In this document: piece by piece, positions 36,123-44,457 of the stretch
Layout: each line of letters opens with the position of its first letter
How positions within the stretch are numbered: position 1 is the first letter of the stretch
From: Caryophanales bacterium UBA3620
GTDB taxonomy: Bacteria > Bacillota_I > Bacilli_A > RF39 > UBA660
Direction of reading: 5' to 3'
DNA length: 45,439 bases
Assembly (NCBI GenBank): GCA_002375205.1
Contig: DFLL01000033.1
Location: 1-45,439 of the forward strand
The notes under the pieces: model-generated
Seen by the model: only the letters and a program-made list of their open reading frames with translations
What the model was told of the DNA's origin: nothing
Database searches by the model: none
Made by a program: the position numbers and the translations under genes

Positions 36123-36515
36123 ATGTATGGAAATAATTATAGACCATTTATAACACCTAGCAACATGCCATATACCCCGTATAATATAAATCCAGGATTT
36201 TCACAAGCAATTCTTAATTCAGGAGGAATACGTAATCTCTTTAGAGGTATTCACAATATAAATTGGAATGGTATGTTAAATAATGTTTCACGTACTTTAG
36301 GAGTAGTAAGAGATGCCATACCAGTAGTAAAAGAAGTTAGACCAATGATAAATAATATGAAGTCTATGATAAAAATAGCATCTGCTTTTAAAGATGAAAC
36401 AGAACCACCAAAAACAAAAAAAACCAGTAATTCCGCTATTAACAATAATCAAAAAGAAAATAGTACCAAAAGTACTACTTCAAATTATAATAACGAACCA
36501 AATTTCTTTATCTAA
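36123..36515 (+). CDS. YqfQ/VrrA-like small protein
   Basis: A 130-residue protein with the order of features of the YqfQ/VrrA family: Pro/Tyr/Asn-rich head, a GIHNINWNGMLNNVSRTLGVVRDAIPVV helix, PMINNMKSMIKIASAFK, and a low-complexity Lys/Asn/Thr/Ser tail. The family is known from spore-related proteins of Bacillus; no role can be assigned here. AAGGAG lies 8 nt before the ATG. Transcribed opposite to its neighbours, with a shared terminator against mreD. Confidence 0.7.
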   Translation: MYGNNYRPFITPSNMPYTPYNINPGFSQAILNSGGIRNLFRGIHNINWNGMLNNVSRTLGVVRDAIPVVKEVRPMINNMKSMIKIASAFKDETEPPKTKKTSNSAINNNQKENSTKSTTSNYNNEPNFFI

Positions 36516-36529
36516 AGAAATTTTTTTAT
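36500..36529. terminator. Terminator between yqfQ-like gene and mreD
   Basis: AAATTTCTTT, 4-nt loop, AAAGAAATTT and a T-run on the plus strand; the yqfQ-like stop codon lies at the loop. The T-run on the minus strand is weaker. Confidence 0.75.
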
Positions 36530-37032
36530 TTAATATACTTAATACCAAATCTATTAAAAATATAATTAATAATATAATAACTAATCGTCGTATATACTAT
36601 TGTCATAATAATACTTCCAATTAAAATATTAATTAAGCTAATAAAATAATAACTAATACTACTAAATATACTAAGTAATATAAAACATAATATATGATAT
36701 GTCATAATACAAATAAAACTAATTAGATTAGTCATAAAAATATTTTCCGGGAAAATATTGTATAATATTTTAATCATAATACCAACACATCCAAATAACA
36801 CCAAACTAAATATAAAAGTAGAAGTATATAAAATACCAAATAAAAAGCCACATAATATAGTTAGTAAATAGAACTTTCTATCATTATTAAAATGCGGATA
36901 TAAAATAGCAAGTCCAACAATTGTATAAATCGTCGTAAATAAACTGACGTTAGTCAAAGTACTAGGAAAGAAATTAGACATAATAACTTCCATTATTAAT
37001 GAAATAGCCAAATAAACAATACTAATTATCAT
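36526..37032 (-). CDS. mreD: Rod shape-determining protein MreD
   Basis: A 168-residue protein with about five hydrophobic helices and few charged residues, overlapping the end of mreC by 11 nt. Size, topology and position directly behind mreC identify it as MreD, the membrane component of the elongasome. Sequence motifs are weak in this family, so position is the main support. Its stop is at the shared terminator. Confidence 0.88.
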   Translation of the reverse strand: MIISIVYLAISLIMEVIMSNFFPSTLTNVSLFTTIYTIVGLAILYPHFNNDRKFYLLTILCGFLFGILYTSTFIFSLVLFGCVGIMIKILYNIFPENIFMTNLISFICIMTYHILCFILLSIFSSISYYFISLINILIGSIIMTIVYTTISYYIINYIFNRFGIKYIK

Positions 37033-37885
37033 TATTTACACCCTTTCGTTTTAATACACTAACATAATTAATATCATTAAAATCAACAGAAGGTCTTACT
37101 TTAATAAGCTTAGCCAAATCATATGAGTCAGTAGTAATATCAGATACCTCTCCTATTAAGATACCAGATGGAAAAATACCACCAAGTCCAGAAGTATAAA
37201 CCTTATTTCCTATAGAAACATTTTTAGTATTACTAATTCCTTCTACTTCCAAGTAATTATTGCCATAATCAAAACTATTAATTAAACCATATAAATTATC
37301 CCCGCCATTACTTACACTAACAGAAATTTTATTATTAGTATCACTAGTAGTAATAAGTCTAACATCTGATGTAAAAGTAGTAGTTCTAATAACTTTACCA
37401 ATCAAACCTTTAGCATTAATAACAACCATGTCCTTTTCAACACCACTATAACTACCCTTATCAATAGTAATAGTATTAAACCAATATCCAACATTTCTAG
37501 AAATAACCGTACCATTTAAATATTCATAATCACTTAAAGTATAATCAATATTAAGTTCACTTTTAAGTGCCTCAAGTTGTCTTCTTAATTCAACATTTTC
37601 TGTCTCTACTGAATCAATTCTATCTATTGAGGTCTTAAGAATATCATTATCTTTTTTAACATCCATCAAATCATTATAATCATTTACTTTATTTTTAACA
37701 AATATAAAAGGATAAGAAACAAACTTTTCTACAGATAAAACTCCATCTCTAATAAAAGAAAAAATGGGATTCATTTTTTTATCTTTCTTCAAAGAAAAAG
37801 ATAAAATAATTAGTATAATAATAATTAATATAATAATACCAATAACAATATATTTCTTAGGTATCTTCTTTTTCTTACCAAGCAT
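37022..37885 (-). CDS. mreC: Rod shape-determining protein MreC
   Basis: A 287-residue bitopic protein: basic N-terminus, membrane helix (about 12-30), coiled coil (about 70-110, ETENVELRRQLEALKSEL) and the two beta-barrel parts with NGTVISRNVGYWFNTITIDKG, VVINAKGLIGKVI and GLGGIFPSGILIGEV. These match MreC, which links wall synthesis to the MreB scaffold. mreB is not in the window. It lies 54 nt behind radC, the usual Firmicute order radC-mreC-mreD minus mreB. Confidence 0.93.
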   Translation of the reverse strand: MLGKKKKIPKKYIVIGIIILIIIILIILSFSLKKDKKMNPIFSFIRDGVLSVEKFVSYPFIFVKNKVNDYNDLMDVKKDNDILKTSIDRIDSVETENVELRRQLEALKSELNIDYTLSDYEYLNGTVISRNVGYWFNTITIDKGSYSGVEKDMVVINAKGLIGKVIRTTTFTSDVRLITTSDTNNKISVSVSNGGDNLYGLINSFDYGNNYLEVEGISNTKNVSIGNKVYTSGLGGIFPSGILIGEVSDITTDSYDLAKLIKVRPSVDFNDINYVSVLKRKGVNNDN

Positions 37886-37939
37886 CTTATCACTTTCCCA
37901 TCACAATAATTATATAATATTTTAAAGTAAAATAAAAGA

Positions 37940-38617
37940 CTATAAATTATTATCTTCATAAAAACTATAATAATTATTATTACCAATAATAATATGATCC
38001 ATTAATCCAATGCCATGAATATCACTAATCATCTTAATTTTCTTTGTAACTTCAATATCATTTTTACTAGGAGTAGCATCTCCAGATGGATGATTATGAA
38101 TACATACAATATAAGAGGATGATAACATGTAAGCTTCCTTAAATATTTCTCTAGGATGAACTAAAGAGTAGTTAGTGGTACCCTTGAACAATAATTTCTT
38201 ATCAATAAAATTCTTTTGATTATCCAAATAAATAACATAAAAATATTCCTGCTTTTTATCTTTGAACAAATTATGAAAATAATTAATAATAGTATTAGGA
38301 GTAGTAAGTTTAACAAGATTTTCAAATTTATTATCTTCATATACTCTTCTTCCTAGTTCAATTGCTGCTACTAACTCTATAGCCTTAATTTTACTCATAC
38401 CTTCAATATAGCTAAGATTATTAATACTCTTATTCTTAAGTTCACTAATATTATTAACCGAAGATAAAATATTATGAGAAATATCCTTAATACCACACTT
38501 TTTATTACCAGACTTTAATACTATTTCAATTAATTCATCATTAGAAATATTTTCTTTTCCATATTTAAGCAATCTCTCTCTAGGTTTTTCTTCACTAGGT
38601 AATTTTTTTAAATTCAT
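37940..38617 (-). CDS. radC: RadC family JAB-domain protein
   Basis: A 225-residue RadC/DUF2466 protein. N-terminal helix-hairpin-helix region (SNDELIEIVLKSGNKK, LSYIEGMSKIKAIEL) and C-terminal JAMM/MPN metal motif HNHPSGDATPSKND with the upstream Glu. The frame starts at 38632, but the ATG at 38617 (MNLKKLPSEEKPRERLL) has ATGAGGAGG before it and is the conserved N-terminus. The original repair role is disputed. Its leader resembles that of DUF1016 copy B. Confidence 0.92.
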   Translation of the reverse strand: MNLKKLPSEEKPRERLLKYGKENISNDELIEIVLKSGNKKCGIKDISHNILSSVNNISELKNKSINNLSYIEGMSKIKAIELVAAIELGRRVYEDNKFENLVKLTTPNTIINYFHNLFKDKKQEYFYVIYLDNQKNFIDKKLLFKGTTNYSLVHPREIFKEAYMLSSSYIVCIHNHPSGDATPSKNDIEVTKKIKMISDIHGIGLMDHIIIGNNNYYSFYEDNNL

Positions 38618-38632
38618 ACTTTTCCTCCTCAT

Positions 38633-38675
38633 AAGAAAAGAAGCACTAATACTTCTCTATAATATATATACAATA
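38633..38675 (-). promoter_or_regulatory. radC promoter and hairpin leader
   Basis: Minus strand: TTGTATATATATTATAGAG, with the -10 box at 38659-38664, then a 16-nt hairpin GAAGTATTAGTGCTTC (38640-38655, 6 bp) and TTTTCTT. It matches the leader at 9130-9170 in order and sequence. Confidence 0.45.
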
Positions 38676-38701
38676 TTTCTATAAAAAATTAGAATATTTT
38701 T

Positions 38702-39325
38702 TTAAATTCTATTTATTTTATTATCATATAAGGCTATAAGTATGGCCCCAATAGAATTACCTATAACCATTACCAATATATATAATACAGTATTCCAAGA
38801 CAACAAGCCCGCTACTGAAAAATAAAACATATTAGCAACAGAATGTTCAAACCCACTTAATATAAAGACCATAACACACATAAAAATACCCATATATTTA
38901 CCAATACTAGTATTATGTTTCTTATAATTATTAACAGCTATATACATAAGTACTCCACATAAGCAAGAAAGAATTAATATACTAAGTAAATTATCATTAA
39001 GTTTTATTTCACATATAGTCTTAGCTTTATCGCTAATAGAACTAAATCTACTATTTATCATACAAAAAGCAAGTATATAAGTACCAATAAAATTACCAAT
39101 CAAAGTTAGTAATAATTCTATTAAATAACTCTTATTATTAACAACAATATACCCTATCTTACCAGTATATAGATTCATATTATACATACATATCATTAAC
39201 AATCCTATTGAGAATAAAAACGAACCAACCATCTTATTATCTAAAGATAAATATATCGTACCACCAATACCAATCATTAACCCTGCAAATATTCCTTTAA
39301 TTAAATAATTAAAATACCTCTTCAT
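38702..39325 (-). CDS. Formate/nitrite transporter (FNT)-family channel
   Basis: A 207-residue membrane protein with six predicted helices. Family marks: KGIFAGLMIGIGG at the N-terminus, NLYTGKIGYI after helix 2-3, and GFEHSVANMFYF with the central gating His in the second half. It is shorter than the usual 250-290 residues because the N-terminal amphipathic helix and C-terminal tail are minimal. Substrate (formate, nitrite, hydrosulfide or another small anion) cannot be determined. Two nt separate it from the unknown gene upstream. Confidence 0.88.
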   Translation of the reverse strand: MKRYFNYLIKGIFAGLMIGIGGTIYLSLDNKMVGSFLFSIGLLMICMYNMNLYTGKIGYIVVNNKSYLIELLLTLIGNFIGTYILAFCMINSRFSSISDKAKTICEIKLNDNLLSILILSCLCGVLMYIAVNNYKKHNTSIGKYMGIFMCVMVFILSGFEHSVANMFYFSVAGLLSWNTVLYILVMVIGNSIGAILIALYDNKINRI

Positions 39326-39327
39326 AA

Positions 39328-39918
39328 CTACCTCTTTCTTTTAACATTTTTACCATCTATTATTGAATTAATAGATTCATAATTATCTATATCTAAATTA
39401 GTACTCTCTAATAATACATTAGGAGCATTAATACCAATTTCAATATTTTGATAATTATCTAATTTTTCTTTACATACTAATAATAATTTTTTTAATACCT
39501 CTTTTTGATAATCATTTATCATTTTAAATGAAGAAATATAAATAATTAAAGATTTATCACCATCTAAAATTCTAACCTCTACTCCTTCTTCGCTAATAAT
39601 ACTACTTTCTTTAGAATAAAGCATTGGAAATTTCATTGCTTCTTGACTAAAATATTTATGATTGTTATATAAATATTTTACTAAGTTAACATATTCGCAT
39701 ATGTGAAGACCATAACCATCTTCTTCGTTTACCTTCGCCGCAAATCTATTAGATAAAACAATCATACTAGCCTGAAGGCCACCTTCAACAGGGTCTTCTC
39801 TTTTTCTATAAACAAGTTCATCAAAAAATGATCTAATTTCATATTCATCAATAGAATTTGAAGAATAAACCTTCTCGCTTAAATAATTAACATATCTATC
39901 ATCATTTTTATTATTCAT
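39328..39918 (-). CDS. Uncharacterised protein next to the FNT channel
   Basis: A 196-residue soluble, acidic protein, no signal peptide or membrane segment. I recognise no family. It is mixed alpha/beta, with SLIIYISSFKMINDYQKEVLKKLLLVCKEKL in the second half, and a long N-terminal helical part. It lies between the DUF362 gene (8-nt gap) and the FNT channel (2-nt gap), so it is part of a three-gene operon and may work with one of these. Confidence 0.75.
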   Translation of the reverse strand: MNNKNDDRYVNYLSEKVYSSNSIDEYEIRSFFDELVYRKREDPVEGGLQASMIVLSNRFAAKVNEEDGYGLHICEYVNLVKYLYNNHKYFSQEAMKFPMLYSKESSIISEEGVEVRILDGDKSLIIYISSFKMINDYQKEVLKKLLLVCKEKLDNYQNIEIGINAPNVLLESTNLDIDNYESINSIIDGKNVKRKR

Positions 39919-39926
39919 AATATCCT

Positions 39927-40817
39927 CTAGTCTATATTAATAAGTTCATAAACAGTACTACCTAGTCCAATCTCTGAAGCATACCCTGTAATATGTCTAC
40001 CTTCTTGTCTATCAACACGTTCCATCATCTTTGTATGACCTGGATCAGTACTATTCCATAACATATCAATAAAAGCCTGATCATTAGCCACAGGATCTAA
40101 ACTACCTACTATTCCCAAATCACCCATAACAGGATCTCCCTGATGAGCATCACAATCACAATCAACACTAATATTATTCATAATTGTAATATAAACAATC
40201 TTTTTATTATTATCTTTAATATAATCACTAACAGCCTTCGCAGCTTCAGCCATACTCTCGATAAAATCCTTTTGTTGATATTTAACATTCCAACACTCAT
40301 TAGGATCTTCAGTTTGTCCACAACTATGAATATAAGCCTTACCATTTCTTGAAGCAATACCTATAGACCCATTCTTTAAATTAGCCCCAAATCCGCCCAT
40401 AGCATGACCTTTACCATGAGCTAAATTAAGTATACTATCATAATTCTTAAAATTATTACCAACAATATCATACTCTAAATGTTTACCACTTTTAACAGGA
40501 ATCTTAAACTCCCCATCCCTATCCATAATATCAATATCCGCTATACTAGTAAAACCATGTTCTATAGCAACCTTAATATGTTCCTCATAACTAGTTCTAG
40601 CACCTGGATAAGCCGTATTACATTCAATTATCGTACCACCAAGTTTCTTAACTAAAGGGCCAATCAAATCAGCCTTTAAATAACCTTTAGACCCTCTTTC
40701 CCCAGTAGATACCTTAATACCAACTTTACCATCTAATTCAACTCCAAGAACTTCATATATTCTAATCAAACTCTCACTACTAATCTCCTTAGTAAAATAA
40801 ACCTTACTTTTTTGCAT
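39927..40817 (-). CDS. DUF362 family protein
   Basis: A 296-residue DUF362 protein: KVGIKVSTGERGSKGYLKADLIGPLVKKLGG and CNTAYPGARTSYEEH at the N-terminus, the conserved GKGHAMGGFGANLKNGSIG, and a Cys-rich C-terminal half (HSCGQTEDPNECWN, ISVDCDCDAHQGDPV, GDLGIVGSLDPVANDQA) where Fe-S ligands would be expected, although no classic 4Fe-4S ferredoxin motif is present. Family members are thought to act in redox or Fe-S-linked processes; none is well defined. Confidence 0.9.
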   Translation of the reverse strand: MQKSKVYFTKEISSESLIRIYEVLGVELDGKVGIKVSTGERGSKGYLKADLIGPLVKKLGGTIIECNTAYPGARTSYEEHIKVAIEHGFTSIADIDIMDRDGEFKIPVKSGKHLEYDIVGNNFKNYDSILNLAHGKGHAMGGFGANLKNGSIGIASRNGKAYIHSCGQTEDPNECWNVKYQQKDFIESMAEAAKAVSDYIKDNNKKIVYITIMNNISVDCDCDAHQGDPVMGDLGIVGSLDPVANDQAFIDMLWNSTDPGHTKMMERVDRQEGRHITGYASEIGLGSTVYELINID

Positions 40818-40859
40818 AAACTTTAATCTCCTTTTCTATTTTCCTTATTTCTTTTATAA

Positions 40860-41492
40860 TCATTTCCTACCTGATAATAAATAACTCCTATCAATAAGAT
40901 TATAAACTTCTTCTATATCTATATTACCACATAAATTAATACTAATCCAACTCTTTTTATTCATATGGTATCCAGGAAATATATTAACATTATCAACAAT
41001 ATCCCTATCACACCTTAAATTAAGTACCCATACAAGTTCTTTAGATTCTCCTACTAACTTATTCTTTTCTATCTCAGCAATTAAAGCATACCACTTCTTA
41101 TTCTTCTTATTTCTAACTACCGCATAACTAGGAAACTTCTCCCATAAATACTCTAATTCATCACCATACTTGCTTCTAATATAAAAAATAACTTCATCAG
41201 ATAAATCATATTTATCTAAACATTTATTAAAAATATCATTAATAACTTCTTCATATTCCTTATTAAGTTCTAATACAAAACTACCAGTAGATGATGTGTC
41301 CACAAGTATATATTCTTCATTACTATCTACTTCAATAACTTTTGAAGTAATAACATCACTAATAACACTAATTATAACATTAAATTCATCATTATGAATT
41401 TTCTTATTATATATATAATTATTACCCTCTAATATAAAACCATAACTAACTAACTTATCATAGTTAATATTTTTATTATCATATCTTCTCAT
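40860..41492 (-). CDS. MmcQ/YjbR-family protein
   Basis: A 210-residue protein with an N-terminal segment of about 90 residues of unknown type (MRRYDNKNINYDKLVSYGF) and a C-terminal MmcQ/YjbR domain: LEYLWEKFPSYAVVRNKKNKKWYALIAEI and FPGYHMNKKSWISINL, the family hallmark. YjbR proteins are CyaY-like folds, possibly DNA-binding; role not settled. Its start overlaps the HD-fragment gene by 14 nt. Confidence 0.85.
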   Translation of the reverse strand: MRRYDNKNINYDKLVSYGFILEGNNYIYNKKIHNDEFNVIISVISDVITSKVIEVDSNEEYILVDTSSTGSFVLELNKEYEEVINDIFNKCLDKYDLSDEVIFYIRSKYGDELEYLWEKFPSYAVVRNKKNKKWYALIAEIEKNKLVGESKELVWVLNLRCDRDIVDNVNIFPGYHMNKKSWISINLCGNIDIEEVYNLIDRSYLLSGRK

Positions 41493-41865
41493 ACTTACTC
41501 CTAAGCAATTTCTTTTCTTCTCTATTCAGATTATCTATCATATAATGGTACCTACTATTTTGTGCTAAAAGATCTGCTCTCTTAAGATTATATAATAAAG
41601 AAATATTTTCTATCCCAAGAACACTAATAATATACCTAATATTTTCCTCATCTAATTTACCAATATTAATATCATGATAATAAATAAGATTAGAAATAAT
41701 TTTCTTATCATCAATATGATATTTATCTACAAAAGAATCAAATATATCTCTAGATATAATCCAGTATCCATAAAAATGCCCGATACCATTTTCATCTTCT
41801 TTATATACATAAAGCTTACCAATATCATGAAATAAAGCACTAAATCTAAGTACCATTATTATCAA
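41479..41865 (-). pseudogene. HD-domain fragment of a CCA-adding-type enzyme
   Basis: A 128-residue frame containing LRFSALFHDIGKLYVYKEDENGIGHFYGYW and LKRADLLAQNSRYHYM, which are diagnostic of the HD part of bacterial tRNA nucleotidyltransferases (CCA/poly-A polymerase). The nucleotidyltransferase domain that should precede it is absent; the fragment starts directly after the stop of an rlmD-tail remnant. It could still be made as a small HD hydrolase, but truncation by deletion is the more likely reading. Confidence 0.75.
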
Positions 41866-41868
41866 CTA

Positions 41869-41934
41869 TTAGAAATTCTCTAATAGTTCATTTACTTCTA
41901 ATAAGCACACACTCTCTATATGCATAATATTAAG
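41869..41934 (-). pseudogene. Remnant of an rlmD-type 3' end, copy 1
   Basis: In frame it reads LNIMHIESVCLLEVNELLENF and a stop. This matches the end of the intact methyltransferase (NTIHMESVCLLERR); DNA identity is 32 of 38 over 41897-41934 against 43303-43340. Nothing of the remaining gene is present. Confidence 0.75.
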
Positions 41935-41943
41935 TATAATTTT

Positions 41944-42531
41944 TTAGTTAACAATTCCCAATGCAATTGTAAATATCCCTAATACAATATGACTTAAAGT
42001 AACTCCACATAAATTATAATCTTTTTTATAAAGTAAATACCATATAACTCCTACAAAAAAAGTTAATACACAAGTCAAAATATCTTTATAAATAATATGC
42101 ATAAAAGAATAACAAAAACTAGATAAAACAATCCACAAATAATTATACTTACTATTAATATCAAAATATCCAAATACCCCTCTATACAAAAACTCTTGCA
42201 TAGGGCACGATATTAAAATATAAAAAATATAAAATACAATTGTTTCGTTAGGATTATATTTATCAATATGGAATAATTTTAAAATAATAATCGCAATTAA
42301 ACAAATCAAAATTAATACAAAGTTTCTCTTAATAGAACTATAATAATTATTTTTAGTTATTCCTAATTCCTTATTTGATACTTTATATAATTTCATAAAA
42401 AGAAAAACTATTAATCCAATAACGGTTAAAAGATAAAATTTTATATCATATAAAAATTTATTATATAATATTAATATTGGAATAACAATATATAATACTA
42501 ATATAAAAATTAGTAAAAATTTATTTTTCAT
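41944..42531 (-). CDS. CAAX/CPBP-family membrane protease
   Basis: A 195-residue membrane protein with about six helices and the CPBP (Abi) motifs: PMQEFLYRGVFG (motif 1, here QE instead of the usual EE), FCYSFMHIIYKD (motif 2 His) and LSHIVLGI (motif 3 His). The family processes bacteriocins, prenylated or other peptides. Here it lies alone between two copies of the rlmD tail, so it may be part of an inserted segment. AAGGGATG stands before the ATG. Confidence 0.85.
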   Translation of the reverse strand: MKNKFLLIFILVLYIVIPILILYNKFLYDIKFYLLTVIGLIVFLFMKLYKVSNKELGITKNNYYSSIKRNFVLILICLIAIIILKLFHIDKYNPNETIVFYIFYILISCPMQEFLYRGVFGYFDINSKYNYLWIVLSSFCYSFMHIIYKDILTCVLTFFVGVIWYLLYKKDYNLCGVTLSHIVLGIFTIALGIVN

Positions 42532-42572
42532 AAATCACATCCCTTGTAAGATTAACTTTCGGTTATCAATCA

Positions 42573-42616
42573 TCAGGAATTTCCGAATAGTTCATTTACT
42601 TCTTCCTAACAAACTA
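42573..42616 (-). repeat. Remnant of the same rlmD-type tail, copy 2
   Basis: 18 nt (42586-42603, AATAGTTCATTTACTTCT) are identical to 41882-41899 in copy 1 and the surrounding bases are similar. In frame it ends EVNELFGNS-stop. It directly follows the stop of the HD gene. Confidence 0.6.
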
Positions 42617-42618
42617 CA

Positions 42619-43290
42619 TTAGTAATCTTCATAATAGTTTAGTATTTTATCCATTGTTCCATCCATTATAGCATTATTCCATTCATTTTTATATATTTCT
42701 CTTGCATATTCTTTATTTAAATAATCCTCTTGAAACTTATCTCTTCTCTCTACTAAAATAGGATTATTAGTCCATAGATTAAAAACTCCAGATGAATTAA
42801 TTCTTCCACAAATATACTTATAGCACCTTTCAAAATGTTCATCAAACGTTCTTATCTCTGGATAACATTTTAATGTTGTATTTATTTGTCTTCTAGCTAA
42901 TATTGAAATATCAAAATCTCGATCAGAATCAGATATACATTCTCCATAAAAATTTCTTGGTCTTGTCTTCCTAGAACCCCTATGATCTTCAATAGCTTCT
43001 CTCATTATATCAAGTTGTTCATCACTAAAATACTTCTTTAATTCTTTATCATTTATTAATATCTTTCCAGATTCATATTCATGATTTTCACGATCTATAC
43101 CTAACCCAGAGTCATGATAACTTGCAATTGTATATGCCATATCTACATTCAAATCATAGTATTCAGCAAGCATCATCATATTTTCTATTACATTATTAAT
43201 ATGTATCATTCCATGTGCATAAAATTTATCATATTTAGGAAATATATTTTCTTCTATGTATTTTTTTAAATCTTTATTAACTCTTTTCAT
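42619..43290 (-). CDS. HD-domain phosphohydrolase
   Basis: A 223-residue HD-superfamily protein: KFYAHGMIHINNVIENM gives the first metal His, IASYHDSGLGIDRENHEYESGK the HD pair and further His, and EAIEDHRGSRKTRPRNFYG a later conserved His. The C-terminal half is particular to this subfamily. Likely a metal-dependent phosphohydrolase of nucleotides or phosphate esters; substrate unknown. It starts 3 nt after the rlmD-type gene ends and should be cotranscribed. Confidence 0.85.
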   Translation of the reverse strand: MKRVNKDLKKYIEENIFPKYDKFYAHGMIHINNVIENMMMLAEYYDLNVDMAYTIASYHDSGLGIDRENHEYESGKILINDKELKKYFSDEQLDIMREAIEDHRGSRKTRPRNFYGECISDSDRDFDISILARRQINTTLKCYPEIRTFDEHFERCYKYICGRINSSGVFNLWTNNPILVERRDKFQEDYLNKEYAREIYKNEWNNAIMDGTMDKILNYYEDY

Positions 43291-43293
43291 GTA

Positions 43294-44457
43294 CTACCTT
43301 CTTTCTAATAGACACACACTCTCCATATGAATAGTATTAGGAAAGTTATCAAATAAAGTAACACTCTTTATATCATATTTATCTTTAAATATATTAATAT
43401 CTCTAGCAAAAGTAATAGGATTACACGATACATATACTAATTTCTTAACATTAGAATTAATAATAATGTTTCTCGTCTTGTCATCAAGTCCACTTCTCGG
43501 AGGATCCACTACTACTGTATCTTCTTCTATCTTAATATTATTAGCGTTACCAAGTTCAAAAGAAATATTTTTAATACCATTAATCTTTTTATTAAGATTA
43601 GCTCCTTTAATAGCATCCTTATTAATTTCAATACCTCTTATTTTATTAAAATTATCTGCTAAATAAATACCAATCGTACCAGCCCCACAATATAAGTCTA
43701 AGAGTTTATCTCCTTTACCAGCATACTCTTTAACTTTATCATATAACTTACTAATCATCAAAGTATTAACTTGAAAGAAAGATTCAGGATATATAGCATA
43801 TCTATACTTATCAATATTACAAATAATATATTCATCTCCATATATACAATTACCATTATATATAATACTATCAACATATCCCTCTAATAATTTAATAATA
43901 ATATCATAATCATATTCTCCTTTTAATATAACCATAATACTATCAGCACCACGAATAATAACTTCTTTAAGACCATTTAAATTAACACTAGTTAACTTTT
44001 CAATAACCATATTAATCTTATCATTACAAAGAAGGCATTTATCTATATCAACAAGTTCTGTGGAATTTTCTTCTACTAAAGAAAGTTTACCATTATTAAT
44101 CTTCATACTAATTTTATTTCTATATCCATAAATATTATCACTATATATAACATCAGGAGTAATATCCATATTAGCATATCTCTTAAATATATCCCTAAAA
44201 ATATTCTTCTTATATTCAATAATACCACTAAAAGAACAACCACCACATCCACCAAAATAAGGACAAATATTTTCTATTCTATCCTTACTCTTCTCAATAT
44301 AAGAAATAACCTTACCTTTATTAAAACACTTCTTCTCTTCCAGTAATTTAATATCTACAACTTCACCTGGTAAAGCATTATCTATAAAAGTAACTTTTCC
44401 ATTAACTCTTGAAATACCCTTTAAATCATGAGACAAATTATCTATCTTAACAATCAT
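43294..44457 (-). CDS. 23S rRNA (uracil-C5)-methyltransferase, RlmD/TrmA family
   Basis: Makes 5-methyluridine in rRNA. 387 residues: N-terminal TRAM-like domain (1-55), 4Fe-4S cluster motif CPYFGGCGGCSF with a later Cys (LLCNDK), SAM-binding motif LLDLYCGAGTIGIYLAD, VVDPPRSGLD, and the catalytic Cys in VYVSCNPITFARD. The C-terminus NTIHMESVCLLERR is found again as remnants at 41869-41934 and, partly, 42573-42616. It overlaps the upstream gene by 4 nt. The precise target uridine (1939 or 747) is not decided by sequence. Confidence 0.92.
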   Translation of the reverse strand: MIVKIDNLSHDLKGISRVNGKVTFIDNALPGEVVDIKLLEEKKCFNKGKVISYIEKSKDRIENICPYFGGCGGCSFSGIIEYKKNIFRDIFKRYANMDITPDVIYSDNIYGYRNKISMKINNGKLSLVEENSTELVDIDKCLLCNDKINMVIEKLTSVNLNGLKEVIIRGADSIMVILKGEYDYDIIIKLLEGYVDSIIYNGNCIYGDEYIICNIDKYRYAIYPESFFQVNTLMISKLYDKVKEYAGKGDKLLDLYCGAGTIGIYLADNFNKIRGIEINKDAIKGANLNKKINGIKNISFELGNANNIKIEEDTVVVDPPRSGLDDKTRNIIINSNVKKLVYVSCNPITFARDINIFKDKYDIKSVTLFDNFPNTIHMESVCLLERR

